A stretch of 64,000 bases of DNA from Limnohabitans sp. WS1 (GTDB lineage Bacteria > Pseudomonadota > Gammaproteobacteria > Burkholderiales > Burkholderiaceae_C), in NCBI RefSeq assembly GCF_003063265.1, contig NZ_NERU01000009.1:62001-126000 (forward strand), given 5' to 3'. Below are positions 25,088 through 33,359 of this stretch, piece by piece. Below the pieces are notes generated by a model that was given only the letters and a program-made list of their open reading frames with translations, was not told where the DNA came from and ran no database searches. Made by a program: the position numbers and the translations under genes. Each line of letters begins with the position of its first letter. Position 1 is the stretch's first letter.

Positions 25088-26977
25088 TCACGCGCCGGGG
25101 TTGCGCACCCGCTCGATGGCGAGGGCCATGCGCTGCGACTGCACCTGCGGCATGGGCAGGTAGCTTGCGCCCATGGTGGCCGCCAGTTGCTGCGCTTGCG
25201 CGTCGGGGTGCATCGAGGTGTCGATCCACAAGGCGCGGTGGCCGCTGGCGCGCCACTGCTGGCCCCAGTTTTGTGCATCGGTTTGCGCTTGGGCGCGGCC
25301 GCCCAAGCCTTGCAGCGTCACGTTGGCGCGGCCGTCGCTCAGCACCACCAAAATCGGCGTGACGCCTTGGCGCTGCAACTGTGCCGCTTGTTCGTGCGCC
25401 ATTTTCAGGGCCAGCGCCAAGGGCGTGCCGCCGCCGCCGGGCAGGCCGGTCATGGCGCGTTTGGCACGCACCAGCGAGCGTGTCATGGGCAGCAGCAGCT
25501 GGGCCTGCGCGCCACGAAAGGACACGATGCACACGCTGTCGCGGCGGGCATAGGATTGCTGCAGCAGCAGCTCGACCGCACCCTTGGCCTCGGCCAAGCG
25601 CTGCAAAGCGGCTGAGCCGGATGCGTCGAGTGCCAGGATCAGGCAGCTGGAGGCGCGTTGCTGGTAGCGCTGGATGTGGAAGTCTTCGGCTCGGATGGCG
25701 ACTCGACCGGTGCTGTGTGCTTGTCGCAGCCGCTGCTTGGGCGCGGCGGCGCGCAAGGTGGCCAGCACATGCAGGCGGGCCTGACCGCCGGGGCGGCCTG
25801 GGCGTGGGGGCAGGGGGCGGCCGCGCTGCGAACCCGCGCGGGTTTGGCCGCTGCGGCCCGAGGTGTTGTGGCTGGCCGCACCTTGGCGCGTCATCAGTGC
25901 GTCGAGCATGTGCGGCGGCAAGCTGGCCAAGGCGGCGGCGACCATCATCTCTTGCAGGTCTTCGGCACTCGGTTCAGTGTTCTGTTCGGCGTTCTGTTCA
26001 GGTGGTGGGGCTGTGTCCGGGTCCTTGTCTTTTTCAGTGTCGTTTTCCGGCGCTTGATCGGCGTTGTCTGGGGGCTCAGGCGGCTCTGGTGGCGGTGTGG
26101 CGTCCTCCGGTGGCGCTGGTTCTGATTCTTGCGCAGACGGCTCGGCTGGCCATTGCGTGGCGCGAGGCGCGAGCACGCAGCGCGCGGCAAAACCCAGATC
26201 GTCGGCGTCCAGCGTGCTGCGCCCGTTCAGCGCCGCATGGCCGCAAGCCACGCGCAGCGCCAGGCTGGGCACACGCAATGAGCCAATGCCCAAACCCAAA
26301 GCCGCCGCACAAAGCGCTTGCATGTGCTCGTCACTTGCTTGCACTTGCGGCAGTTGCTCGCGAGCGCGGGCCAAAGCACCGGGGCTGAGGCGAATCTGCA
26401 GGCCATCCGATTCGTTGTCTTCTTGCAACGCCGCGTGGATGTCGCTGGGCGAGAGTTCGTTCAGGTCCAGCCACACGCCCAGGCGCTCGGCCAGGGCCGC
26501 GCCCACGCCGGGCTCGTCGGACAAGGATTCGTCGAGCGCCACCACGCCAAAGCGGGTGGGTGTGGGGGCTGCGCTGTGGCGGGTGGGTGGGACTCGGCCT
26601 TGCTCCAGCGCTTGCACCAAAGGCGCGAGCAGGGCGGGCGACAGGCGTTCGGCCATGGGCAGGCAGACCAGGCCTTGGTCGGCTTGTTGCAACAAACCTG
26701 CTTGCATGTGCAGCTGACCAGTTTGCAGGGTGTGGGCCAGGTCGATGCCGCCCAGCAGCCGCTCGCTGTCCACCGAGCCGGGTACTTTGACCAAGCCGAT
26801 GCCCAGCCCCGCCAGCGCTTGCAGCCAGCGCTCGCGCACCGGGCCGTGTGGCGCGCTGAGGCACACGCCGCCGAAACCATGGGGGCTCAGTTGAAGCAAC
26901 TGAAGCGTGGTGAGCGCGTCGTTCCAACGCTCCATGGGATCAGTGGGCGCAGACAGGGAGGGTGCTTGACGGGGCAT
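25088..26977 (-). CDS. bchD: magnesium chelatase D subunit BchD
   Basis: Subunit of 629 residues that forms the ID platform with BchI. An N-terminal AAA-like domain (to about residue 270) has lost a canonical Walker A. A Pro- and acid-rich linker follows (about residues 275-335, with runs such as PPPEPPEPP). The C-terminal von Willebrand A domain carries the MIDAS motif DASGS near residue 447. It is separated from bchI by 221 bases holding two REP palindromes, an unusual gap in this otherwise tight gene set. An alternative start at 26935 is possible. Confidence 0.94.
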   Translation of the reverse strand: MPRQAPSLSAPTDPMERWNDALTTLQLLQLSPHGFGGVCLSAPHGPVRERWLQALAGLGIGLVKVPGSVDSERLLGGIDLAHTLQTGQLHMQAGLLQQADQGLVCLPMAERLSPALLAPLVQALEQGRVPPTRHSAAPTPTRFGVVALDESLSDEPGVGAALAERLGVWLDLNELSPSDIHAALQEDNESDGLQIRLSPGALARAREQLPQVQASDEHMQALCAAALGLGIGSLRVPSLALRVACGHAALNGRSTLDADDLGFAARCVLAPRATQWPAEPSAQESEPAPPEDATPPPEPPEPPDNADQAPENDTEKDKDPDTAPPPEQNAEQNTEPSAEDLQEMMVAAALASLPPHMLDALMTRQGAASHNTSGRSGQTRAGSQRGRPLPPRPGRPGGQARLHVLATLRAAAPKQRLRQAHSTGRVAIRAEDFHIQRYQQRASSCLILALDASGSAALQRLAEAKGAVELLLQQSYARRDSVCIVSFRGAQAQLLLPMTRSLVRAKRAMTGLPGGGGTPLALALKMAHEQAAQLQRQGVTPILVVLSDGRANVTLQGLGGRAQAQTDAQNWGQQWRASGHRALWIDTSMHPDAQAQQLAATMGASYLPMPQVQSQRMALAIERVRNPGA

Positions 26978-26997
26978 GTCAGGGTTGAAGAGCGGAT

Positions 26998-27161
26998 TTG
27001 CAGGAGCTTCGTCTTCGAAGCGATGGGTGCGGGTGGCAAGGACTTATCGCGGCGAGGGCGCCGCTCCTACAAGGGAATATCTTTGTGGGAGCCCCGCCCT
27101 CGGGGCGATGGTGGGAGGTTTGCCAGGGGCCAATCGCGGCGAGGGCGTCGCGCCTGCAGGA
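26998..27161. repeat. two REP palindromes (REPINs) between bchI and bchD
   Basis: Element A (26998-27072) and element B (27083-27161) each consist of two inverted copies of a half-unit of the form GTAGGAGCgncGCCCTCGncGCGATgg around a short spacer. They resemble the REP singlets mobilised by RAYT transposases in other proteobacteria. They fill most of the gap between bchI and bchD and would form strong hairpins in the transcript. Confidence 0.8.
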
Positions 27162-27198
27162 GAGGGTCGGTGCAAACATGGTGGGTCTGATCAAGGAC

Positions 27199-28224
27199 TC
27201 AGGCGGCCAGCACTTCTTGCAAGCTGCGCTGCACGCGCGCGCCCGAGTCGGTGTCGTCCAACGGGTTGCGGCGCAAGCGGTGGCGAAGTGCCAGCGGGGC
27301 CATGCTTTGCAGGTGCTCAGGCTTGACCGCTTTGTGGCCTTGCAGCGCGGCATAAGCGCGGGTGGCCCGCAGCAGCGTGAGCTCGGCGCGCAGGCCGTCG
27401 GTGCCCAGCTGCTGGCACAGACGGGCGCAAAGCATCAGCATGTCGTCGCTGACCTCGACCTCGTCCAGCAGGTCACGCGCTTTGAGGATGCGTTTTTGCA
27501 GCTTTTGGTTGTCCTTGTGCCACAGCGCTTTGAAGGCGGTGGGGTCTTTGTCGAAAGCGTCACGGCGTTTGATGATGCTCACGCGCAGCGCCAGGTCTTG
27601 GGGGGTGCGCACCTGCACCGACAGGCCAAAGCGGTCCAGCAGTTGTGGGCGCAGCTCGCCTTCTTCGGGGTTGCCGCTGCCCACCAGCACAAAGCGAGCC
27701 GGGTGGCGCACGCTCAGGCCTTCGCGTTCGACCAGGTTTTCGCCCGAGGCGGCCACGTCGATCAGCAGGTCCACCAGGTGGTCATCGAGCAGGTTGACCT
27801 CGTCGATGTACAAAAAGCCGCGGTGCGCCTGGGCCAGCAGGCCGGGGGCGAAGGACTTGACGCCTTGTGACAGGGCTTTTTCCAGATCGAGTGCGCCGAC
27901 CACACGGTCTTCGGTCGCACCCAAAGGCAGGTCGACCACAGCCACGCTCTGGCGCTCGGTGGCGACTTTGGCTTTGGGGTCGCGCGCCTGACAAACCGGG
28001 CAGGCACCCGCCGGTTTGGCCGGGTCACAGCGGTAAGGGCAGCCTTTGACGACCGAAATCGGGGGCAACAGGTCGGCAAGCGCCCGCACGGCGGTGGATT
28101 TGCCGGTGCCCCGGTCGCCCAAGACCAGCACGCCGCCAATCGACGGGTCCACCGCCACCACTTGGATGGCGAGGGTCATTTCATCTTGACCAACAATGGC
28201 CGCAAAAGGGAAGGTCAAAGCCAT
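27199..28224 (-). CDS. bchI: magnesium chelatase I subunit BchI
   Basis: AAA+ ATPase of 341 residues that powers Mg2+ insertion. The Walker [10 protein letters not shown] and Walker [14 protein letters not shown] stretch ([13 protein letters not shown]) are visible, with the family insert GCPYRCDP and a Cys-containing segment. The start at 28224 ([16 protein letters not shown]) fits the family; upstream in-frame codons would cross the promoter. It begins 32 bases from the inferred -10 and leads the bchI-bchD-bchO group. Confidence 0.95.
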   Translation of the reverse strand: MALTFPFAAIVGQDEMTLAIQVVAVDPSIGGVLVLGDRGTGKSTAVRALADLLPPISVVKGCPYRCDPAKPAGACPVCQARDPKAKVATERQSVAVVDLPLGATEDRVVGALDLEKALSQGVKSFAPGLLAQAHRGFLYIDEVNLLDDHLVDLLIDVAASGENLVEREGLSVRHPARFVLVGSGNPEEGELRPQLLDRFGLSVQVRTPQDLALRVSIIKRRDAFDKDPTAFKALWHKDNQKLQKRILKARDLLDEVEVSDDMLMLCARLCQQLGTDGLRAELTLLRATRAYAALQGHKAVKPEHLQSMAPLALRHRLRRNPLDDTDSGARVQRSLQEVLAA

Positions 28225-28255
28225 AGGGGGCATTCCGCAAAACTGTTCTCGCCCC

Positions 28256-28296
28256 ATCATCCAAAAGACACAGCGAAGTGTCAAGTTAAATTTACA
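28256..28296 (-). promoter_or_regulatory. bchI promoter with PpsR/CrtJ box
   Basis: TGTCAAGTTAAATTTACA (28279-28296) is a TGT-N12-ACA palindrome. Read leftward, TTGACA (28284-28279) followed after 17 bases by GATGAT (28261-28256) makes a plausible sigma-70 promoter whose -35 sits inside the box. This gives bchI its own start in addition to readthrough from bciB. Confidence 0.7.
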
Positions 28297-28316
28297 CTTT
28301 TAATTGGCTCTTGCGT

Positions 28317-29603
28317 TCAGGTTTTGTGGGGGGTGTTGTCCACTTTGTCGGATTCAGGTCGGGTTTGCGGCTTCAAACCATAAGGTGCCGCCAAATCCCA
28401 AACATGTTGCGGCAGCATGTTTTTGATGCGTGCAGGGGCCTCGCGGCGCAGGTGCAAGATGGACTCGATGGCCTTCATCTCGACCCGAGCGCGCGCAAAC
28501 TCCAGGCCGCGTGGCCCCACCCGAGGCATGAGCCAGTTGACCAGCGGTTTGATCCAGGCGGGCATGCGCCGCAGCGGCAGGCCCCCGGCGGCGCGTTCGG
28601 TGTTGGCCATGAAGCCGCGCACCGGGCCCGCCCTTTTGCCTTGGCTGATGGGGGCGCTGGTGACCAATTGCGCCTGAATGCCGTCCAGCACCGCTTGGCC
28701 GCGTTCGTTGCGCACCAGCAACCATTGCTGGCCGTGCCCGCCCATATAGCCCACGGTGATGTCGGCCAGCACATTGGTGTAGTCCACGCAGGTGCGGCAG
28801 GTCAGTGGGAAAAAGTCCGGCGGCAAGGTGGACAGCGGCAGGTTCAAAAACGGGATCAGGCGCTTGTCACCCTGGTCGGTGCGCACCTCCACCTTGTAAT
28901 CGGCGCGGAACTCGACATAGCTGATGTCTTGTGGTCGGTCCGAAATCAGGCCCAGAAACTGGTGGAAGTTTTCGGTGGTGGTGTTGTCAGAGCACGGCGT
29001 GCCGATCACGTAGAGTTGCTCCAAGCCTTGCTCGCGTTCGAGCTGGGGCTGGATGGCGCGCAGGGCGTAAATCTGGCAGGGGATGCCGATCACGGCCAAG
29101 CGCTTGTGGCCTTGTGCCAAGGCGGGCTCCACCAGACTCAGCAGCGGCGCGTAACCCATGCGCATGCCCCGGCATTGCGCCATGTCTTCGGCGCGGGTGA
29201 CCAGCACCGGGCGCGGCCGCCAGCGGTCGTGCGGGTCGGCGGCCATGGCGATCACGGCGTCCACCAGGCCTTTTTCGAGCAACACTTCGGCCAAGCGGGT
29301 GGTGATGCCGGTCCACTGCGCGCCTTGGGTGGGCGGATCCAAGCGGGCGCTCAGGATCTGCTGGTAGGGACCGAAAAACAGTTCGTCGGGTTGGGCGCTT
29401 TGGACGGGGGTGTTGGTTTGGCGCACACGGCCATGCACACGCTGCTCCAAGCCCGGGTAATCGGGCTGGATGAACTGGCAGGCCTGGCCGCAGCGTTTGG
29501 GTTCATCGGTGCGCGAGAGGCCGCAGTCGGTGCACAACTTGCGAGCGGGGACCCCAGCTGGCGCAACAACGTTCGGAGCAGAAGGCGAACCAGTGGCTTG
29601 CAC
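28317..29603 (-). CDS. bciB: ferredoxin-dependent 8-vinyl (bacterio)chlorophyllide reductase BciB
   Basis: Protein of 428 residues of the F420-hydrogenase beta-subunit (FrhB) superfamily, closest by its motifs to BciB, a flavin and iron-sulfur enzyme that reduces the C8 vinyl group of divinyl chlorophyllide. Cys24, Cys27, Cys38 and Cys42 form an N-terminal cluster motif; further blocks are IGIPCQIYAL, IGTPCSDNTT and TCRTCVDYTNVLADITVGYMG (Cys-x2-Cys). It starts with GTG, 12 bases after the nnrU-like stop. Position upstream of bchI supports a pigment role. The related HCAR enzyme is a possible but less likely alternative. Confidence 0.85.
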   Translation of the reverse strand: MQATGSPSAPNVVAPAGVPARKLCTDCGLSRTDEPKRCGQACQFIQPDYPGLEQRVHGRVRQTNTPVQSAQPDELFFGPYQQILSARLDPPTQGAQWTGITTRLAEVLLEKGLVDAVIAMAADPHDRWRPRPVLVTRAEDMAQCRGMRMGYAPLLSLVEPALAQGHKRLAVIGIPCQIYALRAIQPQLEREQGLEQLYVIGTPCSDNTTTENFHQFLGLISDRPQDISYVEFRADYKVEVRTDQGDKRLIPFLNLPLSTLPPDFFPLTCRTCVDYTNVLADITVGYMGGHGQQWLLVRNERGQAVLDGIQAQLVTSAPISQGKRAGPVRGFMANTERAAGGLPLRRMPAWIKPLVNWLMPRVGPRGLEFARARVEMKAIESILHLRREAPARIKNMLPQHVWDLAAPYGLKPQTRPESDKVDNTPHKT

Positions 29604-29615
29604 GTCAGTCTGCCA

Positions 29616-30206
29616 TCAAACAGCGCGGGTGAAAGGCATCACGCCCACCAGCCAGAGGTGCAAGCCGCCCATCAAAAATGCGGCCCATACGCCAGTGCCC
29701 ACCACCACGGCCAGCAAAGTGCTCAGCAGCTTGCCTTCGGGCGCAGAGTGAAGGCTTTGGCGATCGCGCTTTCGGGCCGCACGAAATACCAGTACTGACC
29801 AGACAAGGAAACCTCCAAACAAGAGCACATCGGCCAAGTTGCCATTCGACAGCAAATGCCCCAGCGCCCAGACCTTGACCGACAAGGTCATGGGGTGGCG
29901 CATTTTGGCTTTGATCTGGTTGCCGGGCACATAACTGGCCACGAGCAAGACCATGGCCACCCACATCAGCAAGATGGTCGCGTGCTGCATGCCACGCGGG
30001 GGTGTCCACAGCACCACCGGGTCCAGCCGTGCCTGGCCGTAACCTTGCACCAGCAGATAAAGCCCAAGGACAGCCACTGCGGCATAAACGGCCTTAAAAC
30101 CCAGAGGCCCCCAGCGGGCGATGCTGTTTTGGCGCACCTGCGAGGCCAGACTTTGCAGTGAGTGAATTCCCAAAAAGAGGGCCAATCCGATGAGCAGTTG
30201 CAGCAT
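29616..30206 (-). CDS. NnrU-family membrane protein
   Basis: Integral membrane protein of 196 residues and about six hydrophobic segments with the NnrU family patterns (LGIHSLQS, VLWTPPRGMQH, KMRHPMTLSVKVWALGHLLSNGN). NnrU was named from denitrification genes, and plant/cyanobacterial zeta-carotene isomerase Z-ISO is a heme-binding relative. Its place at the head of bciB-bchI-bchD and its PpsR box suggest a role in pigment synthesis, possibly isomerisation of a carotenoid or a heme-linked step, but that is inference. The ATG at 30206 fits the family start. Confidence 0.78.
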   Translation of the reverse strand: MLQLLIGLALFLGIHSLQSLASQVRQNSIARWGPLGFKAVYAAVAVLGLYLLVQGYGQARLDPVVLWTPPRGMQHATILLMWVAMVLLVASYVPGNQIKAKMRHPMTLSVKVWALGHLLSNGNLADVLLFGGFLVWSVLVFRAARKRDRQSLHSAPEGKLLSTLLAVVVGTGVWAAFLMGGLHLWLVGVMPFTRAV

Positions 30207-30262
30207 GTCAAAACCCTTGTGTCTGGTGCGTATGAAAACAAAGCTGCATTCTGACACGCCAC

Positions 30263-30280
30263 TGTCCATGGCGGTTGACA
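30263..30280 (-). promoter_or_regulatory. PpsR/CrtJ box upstream of the nnrU-like gene
   Basis: TGTCCATGGCGGTTGACA is a TGT-N12-ACA match 57 bases before the nnrU-like ATG, in the divergent gap with the HiPIP gene. A weak -35 (TGGACA) lies in the box on the minus strand, but I see no good -10. It could serve either direction; the leftward pigment operon is the likelier target. Confidence 0.55.
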
Positions 30281-30403
30281 TTTAAAAGCAGGGTCTTTCC
30301 TGTGTGTTTTGCTCAAGTATCTTGGGCTGAATGACAAAGTGACTGATGTGGCGCACAATGAACTGTTCAGTATTTTCTGACTGTTTCTTCCAAGGAATCT
30401 TCT

Positions 30404-30730
30404 ATGTCCCGTTTTTCTTCCCTCTCATCGACCCGCCGCGTGTTCATGATGCAAGTGGCCACTGCTGCCACCGCCGTTTTGGCTGTGAGCGAGGCTTCTG
30501 CCCAAGCCATGGTGGACGAGAAAGACCCCCAAGCGGCAGGACTGGCCTACAAAGCTGACGGCACCAAAGTGGACAAGGCCAAGAACCCCAAGTTCGCAGC
30601 CGGCTCCAACTGCGCCAACTGCGCGCTGTTCCAAGGCAAGGCCGGTGCTGCAGCCGGTGGCTGCCCCTTGTTTGCGGGCAAACAAGTGGCTGCCAAGGGC
30701 TGGTGCTCGGCTTGGGCCAAAAAGGCTTGA
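30404..30730 (+). CDS. high-potential iron-sulfur protein (HiPIP)
   Basis: Periplasmic electron carrier of 108 residues that reduces the photo-oxidised reaction centre (via its cytochrome) in many beta- and gammaproteobacterial phototrophs. The N-terminus has a Tat-like signal (STRRVFMMQVA) with likely cleavage near residue 34. The four 4Fe-4S ligands are Cys70, Cys73, Cys87 and Cys101 in the family spacing. AAGGAA precedes the ATG. It is a single-gene unit ended by a strong terminator and lies between pigment and cytochrome-maturation genes. Confidence 0.95.
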   Translation: MSRFSSLSSTRRVFMMQVATAATAVLAVSEASAQAMVDEKDPQAAGLAYKADGTKVDKAKNPKFAAGSNCANCALFQGKAGAAAGGCPLFAGKQVAAKGWCSAWAKKA

Positions 30731-30771
30731 TGCCTTCTGGTTAAAGCGGTCTACTTCCCGCAGAGACCTCC

Positions 30772-30796
30772 AAAACCGCCTTCGGGCGGTTTTTTT
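30772..30796 (+). terminator. Rho-independent terminator of the HiPIP gene
   Basis: ACCGCC, a TTCG tetraloop and GGCGGT form a stem preceded by four A and followed by seven T, 42 bases after the stop. It should isolate the HiPIP transcript from the ccm operon. Confidence 0.93.
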
Positions 30797-30870
30797 GTAT
30801 CCATTTCCAACCCCCAACTCAGGGCATACCCTGATTTACTAGCCTGAAACAAGGCTTTGAGGACACAAAG

Positions 30871-30888
30871 TGTCAATCCATCGTTACA
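30871..30888 (+). promoter_or_regulatory. PpsR/CrtJ-type box upstream of ccmA
   Basis: TGTCAATCCATCGTTACA is a TGT-N12-ACA match whose left arm (TGTCAATCC) is identical to the box before bchG. It ends 36 bases before the ccmA ATG and overlaps a -10-like TACACT (30885-30890), a placement expected for a repressor. No clear -35 is seen. Confidence 0.6.
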
Positions 30889-30924
30889 CTTTGCTTCGTC
30901 TACAACCGACCGGAAAGTCCTTTC

Positions 30925-31545
30925 ATGGCGTCTTGGGTGCTCACAGCGATGGACCTGGCCTGCCAAAAGGCCCAGCGGACCTTGTTCGAGGGCGTGAGCT
31001 TTTCTGTACCCGCGGGCAGCTGGTTGCACATCGAAGGCGGCAACGGCTGCGGCAAGACCAGTTTGCTGCGCATCCTGTGCGGCCTGTCCCCGGCGGCGCG
31101 CGGCCAGGTGCGGTGGCCTTCTTCTTCGCTTTCGCGCCCCGACCGTTCGGTGCTGCATTACATCGGCCACGCGCTGGGCCTCAAGCCCGATCTGACCGCT
31201 TGTGAAAACCTGTGCGCCGATGCCCAGGTCAGCGGCTTGGTGCTCAGCCGCCAGCAGGCGCTGCAAGCGCTGGCCGCGCAGGGCCTGCAAAGCCGGGCCC
31301 ACCTGCCCGTGCGGGTCTTGTCGCAAGGCCAGCGGCAAGGTGTGGCCTTGGCGCGTTTGCGCACCAGCCCGGCGCGGCTGTGGATTTTGGACGAGCCCCT
31401 GGTGGGCTTGGACGTGCAGGCCACCGCCACGGCACGCGCCTTGCTGCAGTCGCATGTGGATGCAGGTGGCGCGGTGGTCATGACCAGCCACCACGATGTG
31501 GGTCTGCAAGGCCCAGGTGCGCGCTTGCAGTTGGGCCACGCATGA
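30925..31545 (+). CDS. ccmA: heme exporter ATP-binding protein CcmA
   Basis: ABC ATPase of 206 residues that, with CcmB, drives release of holo-CcmE in system I cytochrome c maturation. Walker A GGNGCGKT is at residues 38-45, the signature is the degenerate LSQGQRQGVALARL, and Walker B is LWILDEP. It opens a nine-gene operon in standard order, and its stop overlaps ccmB as ATGA. Confidence 0.95.
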   Translation: MASWVLTAMDLACQKAQRTLFEGVSFSVPAGSWLHIEGGNGCGKTSLLRILCGLSPAARGQVRWPSSSLSRPDRSVLHYIGHALGLKPDLTACENLCADAQVSGLVLSRQQALQALAAQGLQSRAHLPVRVLSQGQRQGVALARLRTSPARLWILDEPLVGLDVQATATARALLQSHVDAGGAVVMTSHHDVGLQGPGARLQLGHA

Positions 31546-32273
31546 ACACCCCCGCCATGACCGCCCCTGTGTCAGCGCTTGCGGCTCAGCCCATGCTGCC
31601 CAGCCCTTGGCAGGCCATGGGCGGCGTGCTGCGGCGCGACCTGCGCCTGGCCCTGCGGCGCAAGGCCGAGTGGTTGGGCGCGGTGTTTTTCTTTGTGTTG
31701 GTGGCGGCTTTGTTTCCGCTGGCCATCGGCCCCGAGCCGGACACACTGCGCCTGATCGGGCCGGGAGTGTTGTGGGTGGCGGCTTTGCTGGCGAGCATGC
31801 TGAGCCTGGGCCGTTTGTTCGATGCCGACCACCAGGACGGCAGCCTGGAGCAGCTGGCGCTGTCGGCCGCGCCCCTGCCTTGGCTGGTCAGCGCCAAGCT
31901 GCTGGCGCATTGGCTGATCTCGGGCCTGCCCTTGGTGATGCTGTCGCCGCTCTTGGGCCTGCAGTTGGGTTTGGGGCCAGAGGCCTTGGGCATGCTGGCG
32001 CTCACGCTCTTGATCGGCACGCCCGTGCTGTCACTGCTGGGCGCGATCGGTGCGGCCCTCACCTTGGGTGTACGCGGCGGCGGGGTGCTGCAGTCGCTTT
32101 TGCTCTTGCCTTTGTATGTGCCGGTGCTGGTGTTTGGCACGGGCGCGGTCGATGCACAGATGCGCGGCCTGGGGGCCGAGGCGCATGTGTCCATTTTGTT
32201 GGCGCTCTTGCTGGCTTCGGCGGCGCTCAGCCCCTGGGCCTGTGCAGCGGCTTTGCGCTTGGCGCTGGAATGA
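31542..32273 (+). CDS. ccmB: heme exporter membrane protein CcmB
   Basis: Membrane subunit of 243 residues and six predicted transmembrane segments, partner of CcmA in the CcmABCD complex. The family region RRKAEWLGAVFFFVLVAALF and DGSLEQLALSAAPLPW are visible. The chosen ATG overlaps the ccmA stop; longer in-frame extensions lie inside ccmA and are spurious. Confidence 0.95.
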   Translation: MNTPAMTAPVSALAAQPMLPSPWQAMGGVLRRDLRLALRRKAEWLGAVFFFVLVAALFPLAIGPEPDTLRLIGPGVLWVAALLASMLSLGRLFDADHQDGSLEQLALSAAPLPWLVSAKLLAHWLISGLPLVMLSPLLGLQLGLGPEALGMLALTLLIGTPVLSLLGAIGAALTLGVRGGGVLQSLLLLPLYVPVLVFGTGAVDAQMRGLGAEAHVSILLALLLASAALSPWACAAALRLALE

Positions 32274-32286
32274 AGAGGAACGGACC

Positions 32287-33054
32287 ATGAAGCTCTTTCA
32301 CTACGCCGCGCCGCAGCACTTCTACCCCTTGGCTGGGCGCATCTGGCCCTGGCTGGCGCTGCTGGCCACGGCGCTTGCGCTGGCGGGTTTGTGGGTGGGC
32401 TTCATGGTCGCGCCGTCCGACGCGCAGCAGGGCCAAGCCTACCGCATCATTTACATCCATGTGCCCGTGTCATGGATGGCCATGGTCATTTACCTGGCCA
32501 TGGCGTTTTGGAGTGTGCTGGGTCTGGTGTTCAACACGCGTTTGTCGGGCCTGATGACGCGGGCGCTCGCGCCCACAGGGGCTTTGCTGGCCTTTTTGTC
32601 GCTGTGGACCGGGGCCTTGTGGGGCAAGCCGATGTGGGGCACTTACTGGGTGTGGGACGCGCGCTTGACTTCAATGCTGATCCTGCTGTTTTTGTATTTG
32701 GGCTACATCGCCTTGACCTCGGCCATTGAAGACCCGCGCCGCTCGGACCGGGCCGGCGCCTTGGTGGCGGTGGTGGGCGCAGTGAACGTGCCCATCATTT
32801 ATTTCTCGGTCAAGTGGTGGAACACCTTGCACCAGGGCGCTTCGGTGTCGCTGACGCAGTCACCGCGCATGGCCAGCATCATGCTGACCGGCATGCTGCT
32901 GATGAGCTTGGCGATTTGGTTGTATGCGGCGGCCATCGCTTTGTGGCGCGTGCGCAGTTTGATTTTGGAGCGTGACAGCCACGCCGCTTGGGTGCAACAA
33001 CTGCCCGAGGTGATGGCGCACCGCGCGCAACACGCATTGCGAGGTGCCGCATGA
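32287..33054 (+). CDS. ccmC: heme transfer protein CcmC
   Basis: Membrane protein of 255 residues that loads heme onto CcmE. The tryptophan-rich periplasmic motif WGTYWVWDARLTSM (near residues 116-129) and flanking histidines (IHVPVSWM, WWNTLHQG) are the heme-handling hallmarks. Six transmembrane segments are expected. Thirteen bases separate it from ccmB; it overlaps ccmD by ATGA. Confidence 0.96.
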   Translation: MKLFHYAAPQHFYPLAGRIWPWLALLATALALAGLWVGFMVAPSDAQQGQAYRIIYIHVPVSWMAMVIYLAMAFWSVLGLVFNTRLSGLMTRALAPTGALLAFLSLWTGALWGKPMWGTYWVWDARLTSMLILLFLYLGYIALTSAIEDPRRSDRAGALVAVVGAVNVPIIYFSVKWWNTLHQGASVSLTQSPRMASIMLTGMLLMSLAIWLYAAAIALWRVRSLILERDSHAAWVQQLPEVMAHRAQHALRGAA

Positions 33055-33359
33055 TTTGGCAAAGCGCAGCCGAGTTTTGGGCCATGGGCGGCTATGGCGT
33101 TTACGTGTGGGGCAGCATGGGCGTGAGTGCGGCCTTGCTGGTTTTGGAAGTGCTGCTCGCACGCATGGGCAGGCGACAAGCGCTGGACGCGGTGTGCGAG
33201 GCCATGGACGCTGCCGCCGAAGATGACACAGATCACAGGTCTGTGCATGCTGTTGTGCCCCAGTCCCCCAATCTCCACAGGGGCCCCAACGGTACAGGCC
33301 CCAGCCCTTCGCACCCCGCAGCGCAGCAGACTTCTTTCACCCCAGGAGCCGCATCATGA
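33051..33359 (+). CDS. ccmD: CcmD, with an unusually long C-terminal tail
   Basis: Small single-pass membrane protein that holds CcmE to CcmABC. The first 45-50 residues ([19 protein letters not shown], then a hydrophobic helix and LLARMGRRQ) are classical CcmD. The frame stays open to residue 102, twice the usual length, with a polar Pro-, Gln- and Ser-rich tail ending exactly on the ccmE start (ATGA). The tail has no recognisable domain; it may simply keep ribosomes coupled to ccmE. Confidence 0.85.
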   Translation: MIWQSAAEFWAMGGYGVYVWGSMGVSAALLVLEVLLARMGRRQALDAVCEAMDAAAEDDTDHRSVHAVVPQSPNLHRGPNGTGPSPSHPAAQQTSFTPGAAS

